From the NCBI GenBank assembly GCA_021200995.1, contig JAJQFS010000003.1:1-32314 (forward strand): a stretch of 32,314 nt of DNA. The letters are read 5' to 3'. The DNA comes from Lachnospiraceae bacterium. Its GTDB lineage: Bacteria > Bacillota > Clostridia > Lachnospirales > Lachnospiraceae. This document shows positions 24,337-31,399 of the stretch, in pieces. The notes under the pieces are model-generated. The model was not told the origin of the DNA, made no database searches, and saw only the letters and a list, made by a program, of their open reading frames with translations. How positions within the stretch are numbered: the first letter of the stretch is position 1; each line of letters begins with the position of its first letter. Position numbers and translations under genes: made by a program.

Positions 24337-26235
24337 ATGATGGGTTTTGAAAAAAACACAAATGTCATATCTGCGGTAACGCAGGAGCTGAAAATCCCTC
24401 AGATGCCTGTCCCGGAAGTCACCTCCTACAGTTGTGACGTGTTAGTGGTCGGCTGCGGCTGGGCCGGCTTAAACGCGGCTTATGGGGCGAAAAAAGAGGG
24501 CGCGGATGTGCTGGTGGTGGATAAGGGAACGCCGGGATATTCGGGACTCAGCTCGTTTTCTTCGTCACACCAGTGGTACGACAAGGAAATGGGAGATGAT
24601 TTACAGGCCTGCCTGGACGAGATGGTAATGGCCAATGAGTATCTCGCGAACCTGAACTGGTATAAAACATGGGCGGCGCATTCAAAGGAAACATATCAGC
24701 GGCTGATGGACTGGGGACTTCTGACGCAGTACCCCACCGGAAAGGAATCCGGCCACTGGGTGGATGGAGACTGGAGACATGATGACCTGACCGGCTACCA
24801 TGAGGAGTTTCTGTACGCAGACCGGCGTAACCGCTGGGCGGAGGTCCTTCGGGAAAATGAGATTCCTTATGTCGCGCAGACTATGATTTATGATGTGATT
24901 GAGGAGAATGGCAGAGTTGTGGGCGCGGTGGGCTTTCATGTTCCGACCGCGACTGTGATCCGCTTTCAGGCGAAGGCGGTGGTTCTCTGTATGGGCGGCG
25001 GCTCTATCAAGTCAGTGGGGTTTCCGACCAGCTGCGATACCTTTGACAGCGACTGGATCGGTTTCCGTCACGGGCTTCCGATCGTGGGCAAGGAATTTGA
25101 CGATTTTCATTTCAGCGCTTCCTTCGCGCCGGGCAATGTGCTAACCTGCAATTCCTGGACTTACCTGGAAAATATCTGGCTGACAGGCGGGGATATCGCG
25201 CAGGAGACGCTGCTCGGGCGGGCGCAGGGCGAGGCACAGAACCTTATTTTGCCGCGCCTGGAGTCTGTGACCAAGGGGCTGCCGGAATATCACAGGACAG
25301 ATATCCAGCCGTCCTCCGGCAGAGGAAAGAGCCGCTCCGGCATCTATGAGGATCCACGCAAGGGTAAATGGACCAGCGACCTGCCGAAAGGCGATACGTA
25401 CGGCTGCGCAGTCGGCATGCAGCTGCATTTAGGCTGCGGGATTTTCTGCGGCATTGACGATGTGGAGGGCAAAACCGGTTTGGAAGGCTTGTGGGTAGCG
25501 GGCGACGGCTGCAATGGTTCGTGCGTGTCCGGCGGCTCCTATCTGGCCGCGACCGGCTTTACCTCGAATTTCTGCTCCACACAGGGATATATCGCGGGCG
25601 AAGCGGCAGGGAAATTCATTCAGAATACAGAAATTTCCGGTATCAGCGAAGAGGTCTGGGAAACTTACCGGAAGGAAATCCTTAAGCCGATGGAAAAGCA
25701 GAAGGGCTTTGACCCATCCTGGGCGTGCGACCAGCTGCACGCGATTATGGCGCCTGCCTGGGTAACCATCGTGAAAACCGAAGAGTCCCTGACTCATACG
25801 CTGGGACTGGTCAGACAGTTTAAACGGGATGTTCTGCCTCTGTTAAAGGCGGACAACGCGCATGAACTGCGGCTCTGCCATGAGGTGGAACATAAGACGC
25901 TCTGCGCGGAAATGAAGCTTCGCGCAAGCCTGGAGAGGAAAGAGAGCCGTGGCTATCATTACCGCGCTGACTATCCGTACCGCAATGATGAATATCTGTG
26001 CTATCTGACAATCACAAAGGACGGGGACGATATGCGCTTCGACCGGATTGATTTAAAAGAAGAATGGAAGGGCGACACCGGCATGCCGTATGAACAGCGC
26101 TACCGCACGTTCCGCTTCCCGGGAGAGAGGCAGGCGTTGAATCTGCCGGATGATCCGTCAATTCCATCCGGAGGCTGGGGTCCCACACAGGCGTTTGTGA
26201 TCCGGGAGGATGCGGGAAAGGAGAAGGAAGCATGA
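24337..26235 (+). CDS. Flavoprotein oxidoreductase of the fumarate-reductase/succinate-dehydrogenase FAD-binding type
   Basis: A 632-residue flavoprotein. The N-terminal dinucleotide-binding motif is V-V-G-C-G-W-A-G-L-N-A-A (37-48), with V-V-D-K-G at the end of the second strand. The C-terminal FAD signature is G-L-W-V-A-G-D-G (about 384-391), followed by G-S-Y-L-A-A-T-G-F. The middle (about 90-330) is a large substrate domain with many Trp, Tyr and His. A helical C-terminal domain (about 440-570) follows, as in succinate dehydrogenase and adenylylsulfate-reductase-like flavoproteins. Family members reduce activated double bonds (fumarate, urocanate, cinnamate-type) or oxidise their substrates; which applies here is not visible. 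The start can be ATG 24337 or 24340. The stop overlaps the ferredoxin start by 4 bases, so the two are coupled and the ferredoxin is the probable direct electron donor. Confidence 0.88.
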   Translation: MMGFEKNTNVISAVTQELKIPQMPVPEVTSYSCDVLVVGCGWAGLNAAYGAKKEGADVLVVDKGTPGYSGLSSFSSSHQWYDKEMGDDLQACLDEMVMANEYLANLNWYKTWAAHSKETYQRLMDWGLLTQYPTGKESGHWVDGDWRHDDLTGYHEEFLYADRRNRWAEVLRENEIPYVAQTMIYDVIEENGRVVGAVGFHVPTATVIRFQAKAVVLCMGGGSIKSVGFPTSCDTFDSDWIGFRHGLPIVGKEFDDFHFSASFAPGNVLTCNSWTYLENIWLTGGDIAQETLLGRAQGEAQNLILPRLESVTKGLPEYHRTDIQPSSGRGKSRSGIYEDPRKGKWTSDLPKGDTYGCAVGMQLHLGCGIFCGIDDVEGKTGLEGLWVAGDGCNGSCVSGGSYLAATGFTSNFCSTQGYIAGEAAGKFIQNTEISGISEEVWETYRKEILKPMEKQKGFDPSWACDQLHAIMAPAWVTIVKTEESLTHTLGLVRQFKRDVLPLLKADNAHELRLCHEVEHKTLCAEMKLRASLERKESRGYHYRADYPYRNDEYLCYLTITKDGDDMRFDRIDLKEEWKGDTGMPYEQRYRTFRFPGERQALNLPDDPSIPSGGWGPTQAFVIREDAGKEKEA

Positions 26236-26453
26236 GTGTCATTCGAACTGATCTGAGTAAATGTATCGGCTGTCAGCGATGCTATAAAATCTGCCCGATG
26301 GATGTATTTCGCTTTGATTATGCCAGGCAGAAATCGGTGATCGCTTATCCAGAAAACTGTCAGAGCTGCGGGCAGTGCTATTTAAACTGTCCGGCGCATT
26401 CCCTCGGGTTTACTGATGCTTCTTACCAGCATTCGATCAACGCAGGAAGGTGA
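26232..26453 (+). CDS. Small 2[4Fe-4S] ferredoxin
   Basis: A 73-residue protein with two complete cluster motifs: C11-x2-C14-x2-C17-x3-C21-P and C43-x2-C46-x2-C49-x3-C53-P. The domain order is that of bacterial 2[4Fe-4S] ferredoxins and of the AprB/FrdB-like partner subunits of flavoproteins. The start ATG overlaps the flavoprotein stop (ATGA). Its function is to pass electrons between the flavoprotein and the CoxS/CoxM-like proteins, or to a cellular ferredoxin pool. Confidence 0.93.
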   Translation: MSVIRTDLSKCIGCQRCYKICPMDVFRFDYARQKSVIAYPENCQSCGQCYLNCPAHSLGFTDASYQHSINAGR

Positions 26454-26468
26454 GCAGGGGAGGCAGAA

Positions 26469-26969
26469 ATGGAAAATGAAATGAAGTTTGTGGTAAACGG
26501 ATATACATATATTTTCAATGCCGAAGGGCAGGAGCGTATTCCGGATACGGAAACACTCAGAGAAACGCTGCATCACCGTATCCCGGGGATTGACCTGAAA
26601 AAGGGCTGCGACCGCGGAATCTGCGGAAACTGTACGGTGCTGTTAAATGAAAAACCTGTCAGTTCCTGTATGATTTTCACGGCATCCTGTCAGAATGCGG
26701 TCATCACGACTTGGGAAGGACTCTCCAAAGAGGAAATGCGGCTCTATGAGATTTTCAAAGAGGACAAATATTTCTTAGAGCATGCCCCTTACGTCAGTAT
26801 CCGCGGCCTGGTGATGATCTGTATTGCGCAGTTCCGCAAAAAAGAGCAGCCTTTGAGAGAGGATTTTTTAAAGGCGCTCGAGGGAAATTATGGGCGCTGT
26901 CTGGATATGGAAAAGATATTGGCACTGTTGGATACATACCGGGAAACGCTGTCTGCGGATCAAAGCTGA
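26469..26969 (+). CDS. CoxS-like [2Fe-2S] protein retaining only the first cluster site
   Basis: A 166-residue protein resembling the small subunit of the xanthine-dehydrogenase/CO-dehydrogenase family. The plant-type ferredoxin domain has C47-x4-C52-x2-C55 (G-C-D-R-G-I-C-G-N-C) and C67, a full [2Fe-2S] site. The second domain normally uses C-G-x-C and C-R-C. Here the first pair is replaced by S110-I-R-G113 and the second reads N-Y-G142-R-C144-L, so three of four ligands are gone. The H-H-R-I-P-G-I-D-L-K-K-G entry and G-N-Y-G-R tail keep the fold recognisable. A loss of the cluster nearest the molybdenum cofactor fits an operon with no molybdenum subunit. The gene starts at ATG 26469, with an AGGGGAGG site before it. 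Confidence 0.85.
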   Translation: MENEMKFVVNGYTYIFNAEGQERIPDTETLRETLHHRIPGIDLKKGCDRGICGNCTVLLNEKPVSSCMIFTASCQNAVITTWEGLSKEEMRLYEIFKEDKYFLEHAPYVSIRGLVMICIAQFRKKEQPLREDFLKALEGNYGRCLDMEKILALLDTYRETLSADQS

Positions 26970-26999
26970 CCGGCCGGCGGCAGGAAATGGAGTATGAGG

Positions 27000-29369
27000 A
27001 TGAAGAAATTGAACTATCTTCAGGTTGAAAATTATAAAGAAGCTTCGGAACAGATCCTGAATTCGTCCGAAAATGTATCCGTCATCTCCGGCGGCGTGGA
27101 TTTTATCGGCAACTGGAAGGATCAGATCCTGCCGGAATATCCGGACACGATTGTGAAGGCTTCATCGTCGCAGGAGAATGACGGCATTCATAAAACGGAT
27201 GAAGGGTGGAGCATTGGGGCGCAGACTACCTTGAACGAGTTTGTAAACCAGTCGGAGATTCCGGTACTGGCGGATGCTGCAGGCTCGATTGCCAGCGAGC
27301 AGATCAGAAATACGGCCACAATCGCGGGCAATCTTTTTCAGGATGTTCGCTGTCAGTATTATCATTACACGGATTTTATGGGCGGCTGTATGACCTGTAA
27401 CCGTAAAGGCGGTGAGTTGTGCTGCGCGATGCACGCGGAAAGCCCCAGGCATTCCCTGTTCGGGGGCATGGAAACGCACTTATCCCCGTGTCGTGAGGAG
27501 TGCCCACTGGGGACGAATATTCCGGCTTATACGGAGGAAATTCGAAAGGGAAATATCAGAAGAGCGGCGGAGATTCTGATGGAAGAAAATCCGTTTCCAA
27601 TGCTGCTGTCGAGAATTTGCCCGCATCCCTGCGAGACAAAATGCAACCAGGCGAAATTCGGGGACGGGGTGAGCATTCACAATTTGGAGCGCTTCGTCGG
27701 AGACTATATTTTGCGCCACAGGGATGAATTTTATCAAAAGCCGGCGCGGGAGAGCGGTCAAAAAATCGCCATTGTCGGCGCGGGCCCGAGCGGTTTAAGC
27801 GCGGCCTTTTATCTCAGGAAGGCGGGACACGCGGTCACGGTATATGACAGAAATGAGCGGGCTGGTGGTGTTCTGCAGTATGGGATTCCGCATTATCGTC
27901 TGCCAAAGCAGTACCTGAAGCAGGTGCTTGACAGCCTTGAGGACATGGGGATTGTATTTCGAATGAATACAGAAGTGGGGAAAGACGTGACGGTCGAGAA
28001 CCTGCTTTCAGAAAATGACCGCGTCTATCTGAGTACGGGCGCGTGGAAACAGCCGGTGCTCGGAATCGGCCATGAGGAGGTCGCGGAGTTTGGCCTGAAT
28101 TTCCTGAACGGCGTTACGCGCTTTGTGAGAAAGAATCTCGATGGGGAGATTTTGGTCTGCGGCGGCGGAAATGTGGCGATGGATGCCGCTCTGACCGCGG
28201 TTCGTTTGGGCGCGAAGAAGGTGACGCTGATCTGCCTGGAGCAGGAAAAGGAAATGCCTGCATCCCCTGAAGAGATTGCGCGCTGCAGGGAGGAAGGCGT
28301 GGAGATTCACTGTGGCTGGGGGCTGAAAGAGGTTGTTGTGGACTCCGACGGAAAGCCGCTGGGCATGCAGTCGATGAAATGCCTGTCCGTATATGATGAG
28401 AATCATCGCTTCTCCCCAAAATATTCCGATACGGAACTCAGACTGTTTGAGGCGGACGCGATCATCCTTGCCACAGGACAGAGAGTGGATGTCAGTTACC
28501 TTGGAGAGAATCTGGCGGAGAAAATCCTTACGCCGAGAGGATTGATCGGCGTGGATTTATTGAGCGGAAAAACGGCGGATCCGCGTATTTATGCGGGCGG
28601 AGACGCGGCGAGCGGGCCGAATATCGCCAGCCGCGCGGTCGCCGGAGGAAAGAAGGCTGCCCTTGCAATCTGTGAGGAGCTTGCCGCTTCTGCCGGTGTT
28701 ACAGAGATGAAAGCGGAGACCAAGGGTGTTTTTAAGACCATCGATCCGCAGGGCATTGCGCTGACGCAGGCGTGCCGCGAGGCGCAGAAGCCTGTCCGGA
28801 AGCGGTCATTGTATGAAGAGGACAGCCAGACGCCTGAGTATGAGGAAATTCAGCGTGAGGCCGGCAGATGCTTAAACTGCAGCTGTTTTGCGGTGACGAG
28901 CTCTGACCTGGCACCGGTGCTGTATCTCATGGACGCGGAGTTCGTGACGACGAAGCGGACGCTGACAGCAAAAGAACTGCTCGCGTCTGAAAAAGCCGCG
29001 CTTGATGTTCTTGAAAAGGGAGAACTGCTGACACAGATTCACATTCCGGAGCCAAAGTTTGAGAAGCTTTGTTATGAAAGAGCGCAGACGGTCCCGGGAC
29101 CGGACTTTTCTCATGTATCTCTGACAGCAGGAATCACGCTTGAGGACGGAAAAGTAAAGGACTGCCGCTTTGTCTTCGGCGGCGTGGCAGGTATCCCATA
29201 TGAAGCCCGTGAGGCTGCGGAGTATCTGCGCGGAAAGACATTTGATTTTGAAACCGTGGAGAAAGCCGCTTCCCTGGCGGTGAAGGACGCGTGCACTTTC
29301 CCAGAGAGTCAGGAGCAGCTGTGGGAGATGAAGAGACTTTTGCGGAAGGCATGCGGAGAAAGAGGCTGA
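27000..29369 (+). CDS. Nested fusion: CoxM-like FAD protein with a GltD-like NAD(P)H oxidoreductase inserted
   Basis: A product of 789 residues from ATG 27000 (GGAG 7 bases before); ATG 26994 adds two residues. Numbers below are from 26994. Residues 1-160 are a CoxM/XdhB-type FAD domain: S-G-G-V-D-F (32-37) and Q-I-R-N-T-A-T-I-A-G-N-L-F (103-115), then cysteines C120, C132, C135, C143 and C144, as in the 4Fe-4S-bearing HcrB beta subunit. Residues about 163-629 are a GltD-like module: C166-x3-C170-P and C209-x3-C213-x3-C217, V-G-A-G-P-S-G (261-267), C-G-G-G-N-V-A-M-D-A (389-398), Y-A-G-G-D (533-537) and R-C-L-N-C (625-629). At C631 the CoxM fold resumes with F-A-V-T-S-S-D-L-A-P and ends with the CoxM C-terminal domain. 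Expected role: NAD(P)H oxidation and electron transfer to the operon's Fe-S proteins. It is the last gene of the operon. Confidence 0.88.
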   Translation: MKKLNYLQVENYKEASEQILNSSENVSVISGGVDFIGNWKDQILPEYPDTIVKASSSQENDGIHKTDEGWSIGAQTTLNEFVNQSEIPVLADAAGSIASEQIRNTATIAGNLFQDVRCQYYHYTDFMGGCMTCNRKGGELCCAMHAESPRHSLFGGMETHLSPCREECPLGTNIPAYTEEIRKGNIRRAAEILMEENPFPMLLSRICPHPCETKCNQAKFGDGVSIHNLERFVGDYILRHRDEFYQKPARESGQKIAIVGAGPSGLSAAFYLRKAGHAVTVYDRNERAGGVLQYGIPHYRLPKQYLKQVLDSLEDMGIVFRMNTEVGKDVTVENLLSENDRVYLSTGAWKQPVLGIGHEEVAEFGLNFLNGVTRFVRKNLDGEILVCGGGNVAMDAALTAVRLGAKKVTLICLEQEKEMPASPEEIARCREEGVEIHCGWGLKEVVVDSDGKPLGMQSMKCLSVYDENHRFSPKYSDTELRLFEADAIILATGQRVDVSYLGENLAEKILTPRGLIGVDLLSGKTADPRIYAGGDAASGPNIASRAVAGGKKAALAICEELAASAGVTEMKAETKGVFKTIDPQGIALTQACREAQKPVRKRSLYEEDSQTPEYEEIQREAGRCLNCSCFAVTSSDLAPVLYLMDAEFVTTKRTLTAKELLASEKAALDVLEKGELLTQIHIPEPKFEKLCYERAQTVPGPDFSHVSLTAGITLEDGKVKDCRFVFGGVAGIPYEAREAAEYLRGKTFDFETVEKAASLAVKDACTFPESQEQLWEMKRLLRKACGERG

Positions 29370-29372
29370 AAA

Positions 29373-29410
29373 GAAAGCCTCACATTTCATAGTGGAAAGT
29401 GAGGCTTTCT
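29373..29410 (+). terminator. Terminator of the redox operon
   Basis: GAAAGCCTCAC pairs with GTGAGGCTTTC, with inner TTTC/GAAA pairing and a small loop, starting 3 bp after the stop codon. It can also end the converging Sel1-like transcript. The 60 bp up to 29470 hold no other feature. Confidence 0.8.
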
Positions 29411-29470
29411 CAAAATTGGTAAAGAATAGATATCTTTAATAATGATCTTACTGCCAAGAACGAAAAAAGA

Positions 29471-30055
29471 TTATTCGCATGGGACACCGAGACGGGCAAG
29501 CGCATCAATAGCCGGCTGACCAATGCGATCCTTACGTTGCGCTGCCATTTGATACCAGTGGATGGCTTCGTCCATGTTTCTTTCACAGCCAGAGCCGTTT
29601 TCGTAGCACGTACCCAGATAATACTGGCTGGTGACGTCACCGCGCTCAGCTGCCAGCTGAAACCAGGATTTCGCTTCGGCAGGATCAATCGTTCCGCCCT
29701 GACCTTTTAGCCAGTAAAGACCCAGGAAACGACCTGCCTTTCTGCAGCCGCCCCTGATAGCATCCTGCAACAAAGAGACAGCTTTCTCGGGATCTGGGGC
29801 GACACCATATCCGTTCAGGTATTGAATGCCCAGAATTTCCTTTGCGTTCACGCTTCCGGCAGCGATTGCTTTTTCGCCCCAGTAAAGAGACTTGGCATAG
29901 TCTTTGATGCCCCAGTTGCCATAGTAATAGGTGTCACATAGAATTTCCATAGCGTCTGGTTCGCCAGCTTCTGCTCTTGGAGTGATTAGAGCGAAAGCTT
30001 CTTCATTTTTTCCGCTTTCCCGTACTTCACGAGAGTATTGCATGTATTTGTTCAT
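29471..30055 (-). CDS. Sel1-like (TPR) repeat protein
   Basis: A 194-residue all-helical protein. The start is ATG 30055 (M-N-K-Y-M-Q-Y-S) behind AAAGGA; a longer frame to 30130 crosses the promoter. After a short N-terminal helix it shows consecutive Sel1 repeats, including G-I-Q-Y-L-N-G-Y-G-V-A-P-D-P-E-K-A, G-L-Y-W-L-K-G-Q-G-G-T and Y-L-G-T-C-Y-E-N-G-S-G-C. Sel1 repeats bind proteins and act as scaffolds; no catalytic motif is present. The gene is the intact partner of the pseudogene at 19591-19989. No signal peptide is seen. The promoter dyad at 30078-30109 is conserved in both copies. Confidence 0.9.
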   Translation of the reverse strand: MNKYMQYSREVRESGKNEEAFALITPRAEAGEPDAMEILCDTYYYGNWGIKDYAKSLYWGEKAIAAGSVNAKEILGIQYLNGYGVAPDPEKAVSLLQDAIRGGCRKAGRFLGLYWLKGQGGTIDPAEAKSWFQLAAERGDVTSQYYLGTCYENGSGCERNMDEAIHWYQMAAQRKDRIGQPAIDALARLGVPCE

Positions 30056-30077
30056 AGAATTGAATCCTTTCTTTTTT

Positions 30078-30109
30078 TTGATTTTAGTAGTTTCAGAGAG
30101 TAAAATCAA
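30078..30109. promoter_or_regulatory. Symmetric dyad promoter, copy B
   Basis: TTGATTTTA, 14 bases, TAAAATCAA. On both strands it reads TTGATT-17-TAAAAT. On the minus strand the Sel1-like start lies 23 bases further on. On the plus strand a short frame begins at ATG 30130 with AAGAAGAAAG before it and encodes about 17 residues (M-L-K-W-N-D...). Confidence 0.55.
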
Positions 30110-30227
30110 TTCCAAAGAAGAAAGTAGCAATGCTTAAATGGAATGACAGGGTGGAGAGCTCGCAGAGTAACAGAGTGCGCTGAGGAAAAATATACAAATA
30201 ACACAATGATATGTCTGCGTTACGGTG

Positions 30228-31094
30228 TTATGCGCCCGAAATGCTCAAGCAGCATTCCGATTTCCCGGGAATTTCCCTGCTTTTTAAATAAACCAGGCTG
30301 ATATCAAATGAAGGACTGTCCACGATATCTTTGAATACAACTTCAGAGTTCGGCATATTTTGTGCGCCGGCTTTGCTGATGATCGAGATGCCTATGTGTC
30401 TGCGAACCAGGTCAACAGTCATGGCGCTTCGATTGACATAAAGGATGGGTTTTGCGAGGGAGTCATGCCGTTGAGGATAGTTGCCCAGTTGGATATACTC
30501 TTCTCCGGAAAGGTCCTCTATATATAGCCTCTCCTTGTCTTCCAAGGGATGTCCCTGTGGGAGAACAGCTACTAAAGTGGTCGCGGAGAGAATTTTATGG
30601 AAACACATCTGCTCTTGCCATTGTGGTGGAGAGGAATGAGGCGTCGTTCTTGCGGAGGCGATGATTACGGTGCATTTGCCATCCAGAAGAGACTTGTAGA
30701 GGGAAGATTCTTCGTCTTCATAGATGCGCATTCGGTACTGGTTCTGACTTCTGGAAAAGGCGGCAAGCGGTGCAGAAACGCTGGCAGTAGAAGTGAGGGG
30801 AACGATCCCGATGGAGATCAGTTGTTCTTTTTGTGTGTATTTTGGAAAAAGACTGTTGTTATATTCACTTTGTATAGCGACAATACGTCTGGCATAGGGG
30901 AGAAACTCCTGGCCGAAAGTAGTCAGTTGTACTCTCCTGTGGGAGTGGTTCAGAAGGCCTTGACCGAATTCTTTTTCGATAGCCTTGATATGTTTGGAAA
31001 GAGCAGACTGGGAAATATACAGTTGGTTGGCAGCTTCCTGAAAGTGAAGTGTGTCCGCAAGAACAACAAAATCCTGTAAATAATTTAATTCCAT
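30228..31094 (-). CDS. LysR-family regulator, copy B, altered C-terminus
   Basis: A 288-residue LysR protein, strongly similar to the one at 20163-21038. The start is ATG 31094, M-E-L-N-Y-L-Q-D-F, the codon that is TTG in copy A; the site before it, GGATGT, is weaker than A's GGAGGT. HTH and effector domain are conserved with many conservative changes. The last residues differ: after L-K-S-R-E the frame reads I-P-G-K-S-E-C-C-L-S-I-S-G-A. One T is missing in the TTT run near 30268-30270 relative to copy A, so the final helix is replaced. The regulator may still work, as this tail is at the edge of the fold. It lies divergent to the tannase-like relic. Confidence 0.87.
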   Translation of the reverse strand: MELNYLQDFVVLADTLHFQEAANQLYISQSALSKHIKAIEKEFGQGLLNHSHRRVQLTTFGQEFLPYARRIVAIQSEYNNSLFPKYTQKEQLISIGIVPLTSTASVSAPLAAFSRSQNQYRMRIYEDEESSLYKSLLDGKCTVIIASARTTPHSSPPQWQEQMCFHKILSATTLVAVLPQGHPLEDKERLYIEDLSGEEYIQLGNYPQRHDSLAKPILYVNRSAMTVDLVRRHIGISIISKAGAQNMPNSEVVFKDIVDSPSFDISLVYLKSREIPGKSECCLSISGA

Positions 31095-31120
31095 ACCGGT
31101 CACATCCATCTGTGTTAAAC

Positions 31121-31149
31121 ATCTTACCATAAACGCAGATTTCTTTCAA
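31121..31149 (-). promoter_or_regulatory. Promoter of LysR copy B
   Basis: On the minus strand, TTGAAA (31149-31144), a 17-bp spacer and TAAGAT (31126-31121), identical boxes and spacing to copy A. The spacer again carries TTTATGGTAAG (complement of 31123-31133). Confidence 0.6.
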
Positions 31150-31172
31150 GGAGTCAAAAGGCCGGATATCAT
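31137..31172 (+). repeat. Conserved leader block, copy 3
   Basis: AGATTTCTTTCAAGG...GCCGGATATCAT, as at 4912-4945 and 21081-21115. An AAAGGAG site follows, then the relic start at 31195. Confidence 0.6.
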
Positions 31173-31194
31173 TTCTGAATAAAGGAGTATTAGA

Positions 31195-31322
31195 ATGAAT
31201 TTATAACTGGAAGTATAACGGTTGAAAATTTATGTGCCGGAGAAATTGGAGGATAATGAAAAGGCATCGGTTTTTCTGATATAGAGCAGGATATTGCATT
31301 CGAGTACTTTTATCTCATCTGA
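31195..31322 (+). pseudogene. Relic of a tannase-like gene, both ends only
   Basis: Pieces of the tannase-like gene are joined: the start region F-I-T-G-S-I-T-V-E-N (with a 4-base loss just after the ATG), then Y-V-P-E-K-L-E-D-N-E-K-A-S-V-F-L, then directly D-I-E-Q-D-I-A-F-E-Y-F and a stop. More than a thousand bases of the middle are gone. The gene's own terminator hairpin still follows. The relic keeps its place between LysR and the MBL gene, so the ancestral module was LysR, tannase-like hydrolase and MBL protein. Confidence 0.8.
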
Positions 31323-31333
31323 AAATAAAGGCA

Positions 31334-31362
31334 GAGACAGATGGCGTTGTGCTATCTGCCTC
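31334..31362 (+). terminator. Hairpin after the tannase-like relic
   Basis: A 12-bp stem, GAGACAGATGGC with GCTATCTGCCTC, with one mismatch and one G-T pair. It is a diverged copy of the hairpin at 6131-6159. Confidence 0.55.
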
Positions 31363-31399
31363 GTTTCAACTGAATTTTAGGTTAAGAACATGGATTTCT

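Noticed and set aside
23808-24368. 186-codon open frame on the minus strand
   Set aside because: Antisense to the beta-rich protein; no ribosome site, no domain.
27000-29369. Reading the fusion as ordinary glutamate synthase small subunit
   Set aside because: The CoxM segments on both sides of the GltD module and the absence of a glutamate synthase large subunit argue against it.
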